A stretch of 64,000 bases of DNA from contig JOGW01000021.1 of NCBI GenBank assembly GCA_000721375.1, positions 186,001 to 250,000 on the forward strand, in the 5' to 3' direction. Source of the DNA: Streptomyces sp. NRRL B-3428. Lineage in GTDB: Bacteria > Actinomycetota > Actinomycetes > Streptomycetales > Streptomycetaceae. The notes below the pieces were generated by a model, which was not told where the DNA came from, did no database searches, and saw only the letters and a program-made list of their open reading frames with translations. Positions 25,749 through 34,790 of the stretch are shown here, piece after piece. Position 1 is the first letter of the stretch, and every line of letters begins with the position of its first letter. A program made the position numbers and the translations under genes.

Positions 25749-26699
25749 ATGCCGCTGACGCTGACCGACGTAGACCGTTTCGAGGCCTCCCGCTCCCGTC
25801 TGGAGGCCATCGCGTACCGGCTGCTCGGCTCCTCGGCCGAGGCCGAGGACCTCGTGCAGGAGACGTTTCTGCGCTGGCAGGCGGCCGATGTCGGGCGGAT
25901 CGAAGTTCCTGAGGCCTGGCTGACCAAGGTGCTCACCAACCTCTGTCTGAACCAGCTGAGTTCGGCGCGGGCGCGGCGCGAGACGTACGTCGGGCAGTGG
26001 CTGCCCGAGCCGCTGCTCGAAGGCGACCCCATGCTCGGCCCGGCGGACACGGCCGAACAGCGCGAGTCGGTCTCGTACGCCGTGCTGACCCTGATGGAGC
26101 GGCTGACGCCCAACGAGCGTGCCGTGTACGTCCTGAAGGAGGCCTTCGCGTACGGGCATCGGGAGATCGCCGAGATCCTCGACATCAGCGAGGCGTCCAG
26201 CCAGCAGATCTTCAGTCGGGCCAGGAAGCACATCGCGCAGGGCAAGGCGCGCACCGAGATCAGCGAGGCGGCGGCGAAGCGGATCGTCGAGGAGTTCCTC
26301 GCGGCCGCGACCAGCGGGCAGACCGAGCCGCTGCTCAAGCTGCTGACCTCGGACGCCGTCGCGATCGGCGACGGCGGTGGGAAGATCCCGGCGAAGGCCA
26401 CTCCGTTCCAGGGCGCCATCGCCGTGGCGAAGTTCCTGCGCGGGATGTTCAAGCCGGCCGAGAGCAAGCGCCGGATGCTCGACGGCGGCACGCCCCAGGT
26501 CTACGCGTCGACGGCCAACGGCTCCCCGGCCCTCGTCATCGTGGTCGACGGACGGGTCTTCGGCGTCATGTGCCTGGAGCGTTCCGACGAGGGCATCGTC
26601 GCCGTCCGCAGCCAGGTCAACCCGGACAAGCTGGAGCGCGCCACCGAGCTGTGGAGCACGGTCGAGCGCGGAGAACCGCTGGTCCTGGCCGATTGGTAG
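25749..26699 (+). CDS. ECF41-type RNA polymerase sigma factor (SigJ-like)
   Basis: A 316-residue ECF sigma factor. Region 2 (about residues 8-70) has LEAIAYRLLGSSAEAEDLVQ. Region 4 (about 110-160) has LTPNERAVYVLKEAFAYGHR and then SEASSQQIFSRARKHI. The C-terminal 130-residue SnoaL-like extension carries the ECF41 hallmarks WLPEPL (in the linker), DGGGK and NPDK. In this group the extension, not a separate anti-sigma factor, controls activity. The genomic partner is usually an oxidoreductase, carboxymuconolactone decarboxylase or epimerase, matching the next gene. Apparently leaderless. Confidence 0.93.
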   Translation: MPLTLTDVDRFEASRSRLEAIAYRLLGSSAEAEDLVQETFLRWQAADVGRIEVPEAWLTKVLTNLCLNQLSSARARRETYVGQWLPEPLLEGDPMLGPADTAEQRESVSYAVLTLMERLTPNERAVYVLKEAFAYGHREIAEILDISEASSQQIFSRARKHIAQGKARTEISEAAAKRIVEEFLAAATSGQTEPLLKLLTSDAVAIGDGGGKIPAKATPFQGAIAVAKFLRGMFKPAESKRRMLDGGTPQVYASTANGSPALVIVVDGRVFGVMCLERSDEGIVAVRSQVNPDKLERATELWSTVERGEPLVLADW

Positions 26700-26714
26700 G
26701 CCCCCACCAGAGCC

Positions 26715-26730
26715 TGTGACCCAGGTCACA
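26715..26730. promoter_or_regulatory. CRP-like operator upstream of the flavoprotein gene
   Basis: TGTGACCCAGGTCACA matches the TGTGA-N6-TCACA pattern of CRP/FNR-family sites. It lies about 105 nt before the oxidoreductase start and just after the sigma-factor stop. Binding is inferred. Confidence 0.45.
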
Positions 26731-26833
26731 TTCTGCTCCTGTCAGGAATCCGAGAGCTGCCCGGTTCAAGGGACGTAGACCGCGAGAGAGCGGATCGGAA
26801 AGCGGCTCGGCCGCGCTAGACGGGAGCAGGACC

Positions 26834-28051
26834 ATGACTGCTGGAATCACCGGAACCGCTGGAAACGCCACCGCCAAGCACCGCATCCTCGTCCTGGGCG
26901 CGGGCTACGCCGGAGCCTCCGCGGCGGGCCGCCTCGCCAAGCGGCTGCACCGCGACGACGTGGCCATCACCCTCGTCAACGACGAGCCGGACTTCGTCGA
27001 GCGGGTCCGCAACCACCAGCTCGCCGTCGGCCAGGAGTTCAAGCACCGGCCCTTCGAGGAGATGTTCGCCGGCACCGGCATGGAGCTGAAGCTGGCGAAG
27101 GTGGCCGCCGTCGATGTGGACCGCAAGAGCGTGCGGGTCGTCTCCACCGCCGGCGAGGAGGACCTCACGTACGACACCCTCGTCTACGCACTCGGCAGCC
27201 GCTGGAACGACCACGGGGTCCAGGGCGTCGTCGAGTACGCCCACGAGGTGTCGAGCCGCGGCGGCGCGCTGCGACTGCGCTCGCGCCTGGAGTCACTGGA
27301 GGCCGGACAGAAGGTCCTGGTCGTCGGTGGCGGGCTCACCGGTGTCGAGGCCGTGACCGAGATCGCCGAGACCCACCCGCACCTCGACGTGGCGCTGGCC
27401 GCCCGCGGTGCGCTGGGCGACTGGCTGAGCGAGAAGGGTGCGCAGCACCTGCGCAAGGTCGTCGACCGGCTCGGCATCACCGCGTACGAGAACACCTCGG
27501 TCGCCGCCGTGGAGGCGGACCAGGTGAAGACAGCGGACGGCGAGGCCATCGCGGCCGACGTGACCGTGTGGACCACCGGTTTCGCCACGCACCCGATCGC
27601 GGCGGCCAGCGGGCTTCAGGTCACCGAGGGCGGCCAGATCGTGCTCGACGACATGATGCGCTCGGTCTCGCACCCGGATGTCTACGCGGTCGGCGACGCC
27701 GGCTGGGCGATGGGCGACGCGGGCAAGCCGCTGCGGATGTCCTGCGCCACCGGCACCCCGATGGCGTGGCAGGCCGCCGATGCGATCACCTCGCAGCTGA
27801 CCGGTCTCAAGCAGCCCAAGATGCCGCTGCACTACTTCAACCAGTGCATCTCGCTGGGCAGGCAGGACGGCCTGATCCAGTTCGTCAACGCCGACGACAG
27901 CTCGAAGGAGAAGGTACTGACCGGGCGCATGGCGGCCCGCTACAAGGAGTTCATCTGCAAGGCCGCGGCCTGGGGCGTGGGCCACCCGGGGGCGACGGTG
28001 GGCTCGAAGGGGCGGCGCGTGGCGCGTGAGCAGGCTCTGGCCGCTGCCTGA
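26834..28051 (+). CDS. NAD(P)/FAD-dependent oxidoreductase (NDH-2-like)
   Basis: A 405-residue flavoprotein of the pyridine-nucleotide-disulfide fold. The FAD-binding motif ILVLGAGYAGASAAGRLAKR is at the N terminus, the NAD-binding motif VLVVGGGLTGVEAVTEIAE is near the middle, and VYAVGDAGWAMGDAGKPLRM is the second FAD motif. It resembles type II NADH:quinone dehydrogenases but lacks an obvious long C-terminal membrane-anchor helix. As the partner of an ECF41 sigma factor it is the probable sigma target. Physiological acceptor unknown. CGGGAGCAGGACC precedes the ATG. Confidence 0.88.
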   Translation: MTAGITGTAGNATAKHRILVLGAGYAGASAAGRLAKRLHRDDVAITLVNDEPDFVERVRNHQLAVGQEFKHRPFEEMFAGTGMELKLAKVAAVDVDRKSVRVVSTAGEEDLTYDTLVYALGSRWNDHGVQGVVEYAHEVSSRGGALRLRSRLESLEAGQKVLVVGGGLTGVEAVTEIAETHPHLDVALAARGALGDWLSEKGAQHLRKVVDRLGITAYENTSVAAVEADQVKTADGEAIAADVTVWTTGFATHPIAAASGLQVTEGGQIVLDDMMRSVSHPDVYAVGDAGWAMGDAGKPLRMSCATGTPMAWQAADAITSQLTGLKQPKMPLHYFNQCISLGRQDGLIQFVNADDSSKEKVLTGRMAARYKEFICKAAAWGVGHPGATVGSKGRRVAREQALAAA

Positions 28052-28074
28052 TGTCCTGCGGGAGAAGGGCGTCC

Positions 28075-28115
28075 CTCCTCGGGGATACGAGGTGGGGGCG
28101 CCCTTTCCCCTGCGC
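28075..28115 (+). terminator. Terminator after the flavoprotein gene
   Basis: A hairpin with AAGGGCG and CGCCCTT as the base of the stem and CCTCG/CGAGG near the loop, ending CTTTCCCC. Confidence 0.6.
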
Positions 28116-28197
28116 CCTCTCCGTAACCCCGTGTAGTACCTGAGGCGGACCCCGAAGGATCCGGCCCGGAGATGACGACGCCCAGGCCACGGGCGCA

Positions 28198-28203
28198 TAC
28201 CGT
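28198..28203 (+). promoter_or_regulatory. -10 box for a leaderless start
   Basis: TACCGT followed by 7 nt and the GTG at 28211. It supports that GTG over the upstream in-frame ATG at 28172. Confidence 0.45.
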
Positions 28204-28210
28204 CGGATGC

Positions 28211-29587
28211 GTGAACGAGACAGCTCAGAACCCTCACGGTGTCCGGACCGAGGCCCGCCTGATCCGTGGCGGCCTCGCCACGGTGCGCGCCGATCTGTTC
28301 AGCGGGGCGTTCGCGTTCCGGCCGCTCCCGCCGCTGCCGGCGGACCACCGGGTGATCCGCCGGATACCGAAGCGGATGCAGCCGTACGGGAAGTGGCTGC
28401 CGCACGCGCTGATCGTGCTGGTGGCCGCCTTCCTGATGCTTCTGGGGACGGCGGCGGACAACTACAGCTACCTGTACGGCAGCCGCCCCTCGACCGAGCT
28501 GTTCGTCATCGGCCTCTTCGCCGCCGTGCCCGTGCTGCTCACGCTCTCCCGGCCGGTCGCCGCGTTCTGGCTTTCTCTCGCGCTCACCCTGGTCGGTTCG
28601 GTGGGCTTCTTGTCGAGCTGGGAGGACGCCTTCCCGTGGTCGGTGGCCGGCTTCCTGGCCCATCTCGTGGTCATGACCCAGGTGGCGCTGCGCTCGCGGC
28701 CCCGGGTCGCCCTCGAGATGTGGCTGATCACGCTGTTCTTCGGCGTGGCCGCCCTCATGATCACGGGCGCCACGCCGGCGGCGGTCGCGGCCATGACGGT
28801 GCTCTCGGGCTTCTCCCTGGCCGCCGCCGCGTCCCTGCACGGCTGGACCTCCGCCCGCCAGGAAGTCGCCGTGAAGACGGCCGAGGTCGTAGCCCAGGAA
28901 GAGGACACCCTCGCCGAACGCTCCAAGCGCACCCGCCTCGAAGAGCGCACCAACATCGCCCGCGAGCTGCACGACGTCGTCGCCCACCACATGAGCGTCG
29001 TCGCCATCCAGGCCGAGGCGGCCCCGTACCGCGTCGAGAACCCGCCGCCCGAGCTGGAGCAGGCCTTCGCCACCATCCGCGAGAACGCCGTCGCCGCGCT
29101 CACCGAACTGCGCCGCGTCCTCGGTGTCGTACGGGCGGAGGACTACGCGGCGCCGGACGCCCCGCAGCCCACCCTGGCCGAGCTCGACGGGCTGCTGGCG
29201 AATGTGCGCGAGGCGGGCCTGACCGTGGAGAAGACGGTCACGGGCGCGCTGCGTGAACTGCCGCCGGGCGTCGAACTCTCCGCGTACCGCATCGTGCAGG
29301 AAGCCCTCAGCAACACCCTCCGCCACGCGCCCGGCGCCTCGGCGAAGGTCGAAGTGGCGTACGTCCTCGGCGGTCTCGGACTCCGTATCGTCAACGGACC
29401 GCCCACCGGCCTGATCAAGACCTCCCCCGGCGCCGGGCACGGCATCACGGGGATGCGCGAGCGGGTCACGATGCTCGGTGGCGCCATGACGGCCGGGGAG
29501 AGCGCGGACGGTGGCTACGAGGTGAGCGTGTTCCTGCCGGTCGAGCAGGCCCCGCACGAGGAGACCGGTACGGGAGAGGGCGCATGA
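28211..29587 (+). CDS. Two-component sensor histidine kinase (HisKA_3 / NarL-type)
   Basis: A 458-residue membrane sensor kinase. The N-terminal 200 residues hold about four to five membrane helices, starting after PYGKWLPHALIVLVAAFLML. The dimerisation domain has LEERTNIARELHDVVAHHMS with phospho-acceptor histidine 254. The ATPase end has YRIVQEALSNTLRHAPGA and GHGITGMRERVTMLGG. The stimulus is unknown. Its TGA overlaps the regulator's ATG (ATGA), so the pair is coupled. The GTG start was chosen by the -10 spacing. Confidence 0.92.
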   Translation: MNETAQNPHGVRTEARLIRGGLATVRADLFSGAFAFRPLPPLPADHRVIRRIPKRMQPYGKWLPHALIVLVAAFLMLLGTAADNYSYLYGSRPSTELFVIGLFAAVPVLLTLSRPVAAFWLSLALTLVGSVGFLSSWEDAFPWSVAGFLAHLVVMTQVALRSRPRVALEMWLITLFFGVAALMITGATPAAVAAMTVLSGFSLAAAASLHGWTSARQEVAVKTAEVVAQEEDTLAERSKRTRLEERTNIARELHDVVAHHMSVVAIQAEAAPYRVENPPPELEQAFATIRENAVAALTELRRVLGVVRAEDYAAPDAPQPTLAELDGLLANVREAGLTVEKTVTGALRELPPGVELSAYRIVQEALSNTLRHAPGASAKVEVAYVLGGLGLRIVNGPPTGLIKTSPGAGHGITGMRERVTMLGGAMTAGESADGGYEVSVFLPVEQAPHEETGTGEGA

Positions 29588-30252
29588 GCGCGATCCGTGT
29601 CGTGATCGTCGACGACCAGATGATGGTCCGCGAGGGATTCTCGGTCCTCCTGAACGCGATGCCGGACATCGAGGTGGTCGGCGAGGCGGTGAACGGCCGC
29701 GAGGCCATCGCCCGCGTGGCCGAACTGCGCCCCGACGTCGTGCTCATGGACATCCGTATGCCGGAGATGAACGGCATCGACGCCACGCGCGAGATCGTCG
29801 CGTCCGACGCAGCCACGAAGGTGCTGGTCCTCACGACCTTCGACCTCGACGAGTACGTCTACGAGGCACTGCGCGCGGGTGCCTCGGGCTTCCTGCTCAA
29901 GGACGCCTCGGCCCGCCAACTGGCCGAAGGTGTACGGGTGGTGGCGGAGGGCGAGGCCTTGCTGGCGCCGACGGTCACCAAGCGGCTGATCGTCGAGTTC
30001 ACCAAACTGGGCTCCGCGGCCGGCCTGAAGGCCTCCTCGCAGTCCCACATCGGTGACCTCACCGAGCGCGAGACGGAGGTCCTGGTCCTGATCGCCCAGG
30101 GACTGTCGAACCATGAGATCGCCGAGCACCTGGTCGTGGCCGAGTCGACCATCAAGACCCATGTGTCCCGGATCTTGGTGAAGCTGGGGCTCCGGGACCG
30201 TACGCAGGCGGCGGTGTTCGCGTATGAGGCGCGGTTGGTGACGCCGGGTTAG
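29584..30252 (+). CDS. NarL/LuxR-type response regulator
   Basis: A 222-residue response regulator. The receiver domain has VIVDDQMMVREGF, the phospho-acceptor Asp56 in VVLMDIRMPEMNG, and LTTFDLDEYVYEALRAGASG. The C-terminal LuxR helix-turn-helix has LTERETEVLVLIAQGLSNHE and VAESTIKTHVSRILVKLGLR. It pairs with the coupled kinase. The downstream gap carries a 13-bp palindrome (GCACGATTCGTGC, 30278-30290) and a strong terminator; the palindrome might be an operator for the following P450. Confidence 0.93.
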   Translation: MSAIRVVIVDDQMMVREGFSVLLNAMPDIEVVGEAVNGREAIARVAELRPDVVLMDIRMPEMNGIDATREIVASDAATKVLVLTTFDLDEYVYEALRAGASGFLLKDASARQLAEGVRVVAEGEALLAPTVTKRLIVEFTKLGSAAGLKASSQSHIGDLTERETEVLVLIAQGLSNHEIAEHLVVAESTIKTHVSRILVKLGLRDRTQAAVFAYEARLVTPG

Positions 30253-30382
30253 TCCGGTACGCGATCTTCGTCAGGGGGCACGATTCGTGCTCTGAACAGC
30301 GGAGTTGTCCATTGCGGCGCTGTTGAGAAGCAGTGACGGATTGTGGCTCGATCATGGACGAACGCCCGAGGTTCATGTTTTT

Positions 30383-30419
30383 GAAGGAGCCCGGAGGCCC
30401 GGAAGGCCTCCGGGCTCCT
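30383..30419 (+). terminator. Strong terminator between response regulator and P450
   Basis: A 16-bp perfect stem (AAGGAGCCCGGAGGCC with its complement) and a 5-nt loop, ending CTCCTTCGCTGTC. It ends 20 nt before the P450 start. Confidence 0.9.
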
Positions 30420-30427
30420 TCGCTGTC

Positions 30428-30433
30428 TAGGGT
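30428..30433 (+). promoter_or_regulatory. -10 box for the leaderless P450 gene
   Basis: TAGGGT followed by 6 nt and the ATG at 30440. The -35 region would fall in the right arm of the terminator. Confidence 0.45.
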
Positions 30434-30439
30434 CGGTCC

Positions 30440-31657
30440 ATGACGACAGCTGCCTTCACCCCCGATTCCCCGGCCTTCGCCGCCGACCCCTACCCCGCCT
30501 ACACCGAACTCCGCGCCACTGGCAGGGCGTTGTGGTTCGAGCCCACGCGGCAGTGGCTGATCCCGCACCACGCCGATGTGTCCGCGCTGCTCAGGGACCG
30601 GCGGCTCGGGCGGACGTATCTGCATCGGTATACGCATGAGGAGTTCGGGCGGCAGACGCCCGCCCCCGAGCACGAGCCGTTCCACACGCTCAACGACAAC
30701 GGGCTGCTCGATCTGGAGGCGCCGCGGCACACCCGGATACGGCGGCTCGTGGCCAAGGCGTTCACGCCGAGGACCGTGGCGGGACTTCAGCCGTACGTCG
30801 AGGAGTTGGCGGCCTCGCTGGTGCGGCGGCTGGTCGCCGACGGCGGCGGGGATCTCGTCGAGGAGCTGGCCGAGCCGCTGCCGGTCGCCGTGATCGCCGA
30901 GATGCTCGGCGTTCCCGAGAGTGACCGTCCGCTGCTGCGGCCCTGGTCGGCCGATATCTGCGGGATGTACGAGCTGAATCCGTCGGTGGAGACGGCGCGG
31001 AAGGCCGTCGCCGCGTCCGTCGAGTTCTCCGCGTATCTGCGTGAGTTGATCGCCGAGCGGAGGAAGGAGCCGGGGGAGGATCTGATCTCCGGGCTGATCG
31101 CCGCGCACGATGAAGGGGAGAGGCTCACCGAGCAGGAGATGATCTCCACCTGCGTGCTGCTGCTCAACGCCGGGCACGAGGCGACGGTGAATACGACTGG
31201 AAACGGGTGGCTTGCGCTGTTCCGTAACCCGGAGCAGTTGGCCTCGCTGCGCGAGCACGGCGCCGATCCCGAAAAGTTGTCCACAGCTGTGGAAGAACTC
31301 ATGCGGTACGACACCCCGCTGCATCTCTTCGAGCGCTGGGTCCTCGAGGACATCGAGGTCGGGGGCGTCCGGATCCCGAAGGGGTCCGAGGTCGCGCTGC
31401 TCTTCGGGTCCGCGAATCATGATCCGGCGGTCTTCGCCGAGCCCGGCCGCCTCGACCTGACCCGCGTGGACAATCCGCATGTCTCGCTCGGCGCCGGGAT
31501 CCACTACTGCCTGGGTGCCCCACTGGCCCGTATCGAACTCGCCGCATCCTTCCGGCAGTTGCTCGTCCAAGCGCCTGCGCTGCGGCTCGCAGGGGAGCCG
31601 CAGCGCAAGGAGGGCTTCGTGATCCGGGGGCTCGCCACCCTGCCGGTCGAGGTGTGA
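30440..31657 (+). CDS. Cytochrome P450 (CYP107-like)
   Basis: A 405-residue soluble P450. The I-helix has LLNAGHEATVNTTGNGW, although the usual acid-Thr pair reads EATV. The K-helix has AVEELMRYD (ExxR as EELMR), and the heme loop VSLGAGIHYCLGAPLARIE has the cysteine ligand at residue 357. From gene order it is probably the orthologue of S. coelicolor CYP107U1, a P450 reported to affect sporulation and antibiotic production; this is from memory. It has no adjacent ferredoxin. Substrate unknown. Confidence 0.9.
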   Translation: MTTAAFTPDSPAFAADPYPAYTELRATGRALWFEPTRQWLIPHHADVSALLRDRRLGRTYLHRYTHEEFGRQTPAPEHEPFHTLNDNGLLDLEAPRHTRIRRLVAKAFTPRTVAGLQPYVEELAASLVRRLVADGGGDLVEELAEPLPVAVIAEMLGVPESDRPLLRPWSADICGMYELNPSVETARKAVAASVEFSAYLRELIAERRKEPGEDLISGLIAAHDEGERLTEQEMISTCVLLLNAGHEATVNTTGNGWLALFRNPEQLASLREHGADPEKLSTAVEELMRYDTPLHLFERWVLEDIEVGGVRIPKGSEVALLFGSANHDPAVFAEPGRLDLTRVDNPHVSLGAGIHYCLGAPLARIELAASFRQLLVQAPALRLAGEPQRKEGFVIRGLATLPVEV

Positions 31658-31663
31658 GTCGGA

Positions 31664-33280
31664 TCAGCTTTGCATGTCCCGGCGCCGCAGCCCCACCAGG
31701 CCCGCGACCGTGAACACCGCCGCAAGCGCGAGCTGGACCAGGACCGGAGTCCACTCCATCGCGTTGCCCGGCAGCTTCGGCAGATGCTCGAACGGGGACA
31801 GGTTCAGCACCGCGGACGGCAGGTTGAGCGCCGCGCCCAGCCAGCCGAGGCCGAGGGCGAGACCCGCGTACGCCCAGCCGAGGGCGGCGAAGCGCGGCAG
31901 AAAGCCATAGACCAGGACGGCGAACGAGCCGAGCAGCCATACGGCGACGGTCTGGACGAGGGCTGCGCCGAGGATCGGGCCGAAGTCCTGTCCGTAGCCG
32001 AGCGCCAGACCCGCACCGCCGAGCAGCATGATCAACGCCGCGCCGCCGAACGCCACATACAGATGACCGCTCGCCCACTGGATCCGGCCCACCGCGCCCG
32101 CAAGGACCGGTTCGGCACGCTGCGAGGTCTCCTCGCCGTTCAGCCGGAGCACCGACTGGACCACGTACAGCGCGGCGAGCATCGCGAGCATGCCGATCAT
32201 CGCGCCCAGGAAGGAGTTGGTGACTCCGCTCTGTCCGCCCATGCGCTCCAGGATCTCGCGGGTCTTCTCGTTGTCGCCGACGAGATCCGCCGCGCCCTGC
32301 GTCATCGAGCCGAACATGATCCCGGCGAGCAGGAAGCCGATGCCCCAGCCCAGGAGCGAGCCGCGCTGCAGCCGCCAGGCGAGCGAAGTCGCGCTGGACA
32401 GACGGCCGTTGGCCGGTCCGGGGCGGGCGGGCAGGAAGCTCATGCCCACGTCGCGGCGGCCGGCCAGGTCGTACGCGACGGCGCCCTGGATCACGATCAC
32501 CGCGAGGAACAGGAGCACGACCCACCAGCGCTCACCGGCGAAGGCACGGATGTTCTCGGCCCAGCCGATGGGGGAGAGCCAGGTCAGGACGTGCGAGCCG
32601 TCGGTCGAGGCCGCGTCGCCGGCCGCCTTCAGGGCCCAGGCCACGCCCAGTACGGCGGCGGTCAGGCCCTTGGCGAGCCGTGCGGTCTCGGTGAGTTGGG
32701 CCATCACGGCCGCCATGGTCGCGAACACCATGCCGACCCCGCCGATCGCGAGACCGAGTGCCAGGGCGCCCGGAAGGCCTTCGCCGGCCAGGCCCACCGT
32801 GGTGAGCAGCGCCACGCCCGCGTTCGCGATCAGGGCGACGAGCAGGGCCGCCGTGAGCGGCGCGCGGCGTCCGACCATCGCGGACGACAGCATCTCCTGC
32901 CGGCCGGTCTCCTCTTCCGCCCGCGTGTGCCGTACGACGAGCAGCAGGCTCATCACCGCGGCGAAGGCCCCCATGAACGCCACGTACCGCCAGGAGACGA
33001 GGGCCCCGAGCGAGTCGCCGAAGACCGGCCCGTACAGGGAGCGCAGGGAACTGTTCGTCGCCATCGAGGAGATGACACTCGCCCGTTCCCCGGCGGTGTT
33101 GTAGACGGTGCCCAGCGAGTTCGCGGCGCTCGCGGTGGTCCCGCCGAGCGCGAGCACCCACAGCGGCAGCATGATCCGGTCGCGGCGCAGGGCGAGCCGC
33201 AACAGGGCGCCCGTGCCCGCGAGATGACGGTCGCCGCCGGTCCGCGGCGCGAACCTGCTGTCGGCAGTTACGGCAGTCAT
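31664..33280 (-). CDS. ABC exporter permease (polyketide-antibiotic exporter type)
   Basis: A 538-residue integral membrane protein with about 12 helices in two repeated halves, as in the large ABC-2-like exporters annotated as polyketide antibiotic exporters. It includes [20 protein letters not shown] and the later repeat [20 protein letters not shown], which are the equivalent cytoplasmic loops of the two halves. The ATG at 33280 overlaps the ATPase stop (ATGA), so the two form one unit. The frame is open to 33925 only as a shadow of the ATPase gene. The exported compound is unknown. Confidence 0.88.
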   Translation of the reverse strand: MTAVTADSRFAPRTGGDRHLAGTGALLRLALRRDRIMLPLWVLALGGTTASAANSLGTVYNTAGERASVISSMATNSSLRSLYGPVFGDSLGALVSWRYVAFMGAFAAVMSLLLVVRHTRAEEETGRQEMLSSAMVGRRAPLTAALLVALIANAGVALLTTVGLAGEGLPGALALGLAIGGVGMVFATMAAVMAQLTETARLAKGLTAAVLGVAWALKAAGDAASTDGSHVLTWLSPIGWAENIRAFAGERWWVVLLFLAVIVIQGAVAYDLAGRRDVGMSFLPARPGPANGRLSSATSLAWRLQRGSLLGWGIGFLLAGIMFGSMTQGAADLVGDNEKTREILERMGGQSGVTNSFLGAMIGMLAMLAALYVVQSVLRLNGEETSQRAEPVLAGAVGRIQWASGHLYVAFGGAALIMLLGGAGLALGYGQDFGPILGAALVQTVAVWLLGSFAVLVYGFLPRFAALGWAYAGLALGLGWLGAALNLPSAVLNLSPFEHLPKLPGNAMEWTPVLVQLALAAVFTVAGLVGLRRRDMQS

Positions 33281-34188
33281 CGCGCCATCGCCTCTTCGCT
33301 GCGTACGTCTTCCTGGTAGTGCCGCATGAACAGCTCTTCCAGGGTGGGCGGCGTGCTGGTCAGGGTCCGTACGCCCGACTCGGTGAGCGAGCGGAGCACC
33401 GCGTCGAGCTTGTCCGAGTCGACCTGGAGGCGGACCCGGTGCCCCTGGATGTCCAGGTCGTGTACGCCCGGGAGCTGCGACAACCCGTTCGGCGCGCCCG
33501 CGAGTTCGGCGGTGATGGCGGTACGGGTGAGATGACGCAGATCGGCGAGCGAGCCGGTCTCCACCGTTGCGCCCTTGCGGATGATGCTCACCCGGTCGCA
33601 GAGCTCCTCGACCTCGCTGAGGATGTGGCTCGACAGGAGCACGGTCCGCCCGCGCGCCTGCTCCTCGCGTACGCACTCCTGGAAGACCCCCTCCATGAGC
33701 GGGTCGAGACCGGAGGTCGGCTCGTCGAGGATCAGCAGGTCGACGTCGGAGGCGAAGGCCGCGACCAGGGCCACCTTCTGACGGTTGCCCTTGGAGTACG
33801 TACGGCCCTTCTTGGTCGGGTCGAGCTCGAAGCGCTCGATCAGGTCCGCGCGCCTGCTCTTGTCGAGCCCGCCGCGCAGCCTGCCGTACAGATCGATGAC
33901 CTCGCCGCCGCTGAGATTGCGCCACAGCGTCACGTCACCGGGGACGTAGGCGATACGGCGGTGCAGCTCCACGGCGTCGTTCCACGGGTCCTTGCCGAGC
34001 AGCTGGGCGGCGCCGGAGTCGACGCGAAGGAGGCCGAGCAGGACACGGATGGTGGTGGACTTGCCGGCCCCGTTCGGGCCGAGGAAGCCGTGGACCTCTC
34101 CGGTCTCGACGTCGAGGTCGAGACCGTCCAGTGCGTGCGTCTTGCCGAACGACTTGTGCAGTCCGGAGACGGTGATTGCCTTCGTCAT
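33277..34188 (-). CDS. ABC transporter ATP-binding protein (DrrA-like)
   Basis: A 303-residue ATPase. It has Walker [20 protein letters not shown], the signature [15 protein letters not shown] (in place of LSGGQ, usual in this exporter group), Walker [15 protein letters not shown] and the switch histidine in [11 protein letters not shown]. It powers the coupled permease. It is divergent from a MarR regulator, and the 92-bp gap is unusually AT-rich and carries a long inverted repeat, so repression by the MarR protein is likely. Confidence 0.93.
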   Translation of the reverse strand: MTKAITVSGLHKSFGKTHALDGLDLDVETGEVHGFLGPNGAGKSTTIRVLLGLLRVDSGAAQLLGKDPWNDAVELHRRIAYVPGDVTLWRNLSGGEVIDLYGRLRGGLDKSRRADLIERFELDPTKKGRTYSKGNRQKVALVAAFASDVDLLILDEPTSGLDPLMEGVFQECVREEQARGRTVLLSSHILSEVEELCDRVSIIRKGATVETGSLADLRHLTRTAITAELAGAPNGLSQLPGVHDLDIQGHRVRLQVDSDKLDAVLRSLTESGVRTLTSTPPTLEELFMRHYQEDVRSEEAMAR

Positions 34189-34199
34189 GATTTTGAACG

Positions 34200-34238
34200 T
34201 ACGCTTCTTTCAGAAATTTGTGAAGTTAAGAAAGCGTA
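34200..34238. promoter_or_regulatory. Inverted repeat between ABC exporter and MarR gene
   Basis: The arms TACGCTTCTTT (34200-34210) and AAGAAAGCGTA (34228-34238) are near-perfect complements. An inner pair CTTTCA / TGAAG flanks GAAATTTG. It overlaps the likely promoters of both divergent units. Confidence 0.6.
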
Positions 34239-34280
34239 TAAACTCGGGGTGCGCGGCGGAGCAGGGGAGATGATCGGGAC

Positions 34281-34787
34281 ATGGCCGGACACGAGCGGGA
34301 CGCGGATGAGCAGGAGCGCGACACCAAGCGCGACCAGTTCGTGGAGGCCTTCGCGGCGCAGCTGGCGGAGGCGGGTATGCAGCGGATGCCGGCCCGCGTC
34401 TTCGGCGCGCTGCTCTCCTCGGAGTCGGGCGCGCTCACCTCGGCGGAGCTCGGCGAACAGCTCCAGGTCAGCCCGGCCGCCGTCTCCGGCGCCGTGCGCT
34501 ATCTGGCCCAGGTGCACATGGTCTCGCGCGAGCGTGAGCCCGGTTCGCGCCGTGAGCGCTACCGCGTGCACGCCTCCACCTGGTACGAGGCGCTGACCAA
34601 TCGCGACCAGGTCCTCAAGCGTTGGGAGGCGACGCTGAGGGAGGGCGTCGCGAGCCTCGGCGCCGAGTCGGCGGCGGGGCGGCGGATGTCGGAGACGCTG
34701 GAGTTCTTCGAGTTCCTCGAGCGGGAGCTGGGTGGGCTGATGGAGCGGTGGCGGGCACATCGGGACGAGGTCTTCGGAACGGGCTGA
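34281..34787 (+). CDS. MarR-family transcriptional regulator
   Basis: A 168-residue winged-helix regulator. It has ARVFGALLSSESGALTSAEL, then LQVSPAAVSGAVRYLAQVHM as recognition helix and wing-proximal region, and the wing REREPGSRRERYRV. The helical C terminus probably dimerises. The layout is the GbsR-like branch often paired with drug-exporter ABC genes. GGGGAGATGATC precedes the ATG. It is divergent from the ABC exporter, which it probably represses together with itself through the inverted repeat at 34200-34238. Confidence 0.88.
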   Translation: MAGHERDADEQERDTKRDQFVEAFAAQLAEAGMQRMPARVFGALLSSESGALTSAELGEQLQVSPAAVSGAVRYLAQVHMVSREREPGSRRERYRVHASTWYEALTNRDQVLKRWEATLREGVASLGAESAAGRRMSETLEFFEFLERELGGLMERWRAHRDEVFGTG

Positions 34788-34790
34788 ACC

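Noticed and set aside
26740..26777. ECF41 target promoter TGTCAGG ... CGTA
   Set aside because: Spacing of about 27 nt is too long and the -10 does not match CGTC.
31664..33925. 753-codon version of the ABC permease
   Set aside because: Codons above 33280 are a frame-shifted shadow of the ATPase gene; the ATGA overlap at 33277-33280 marks the real start.
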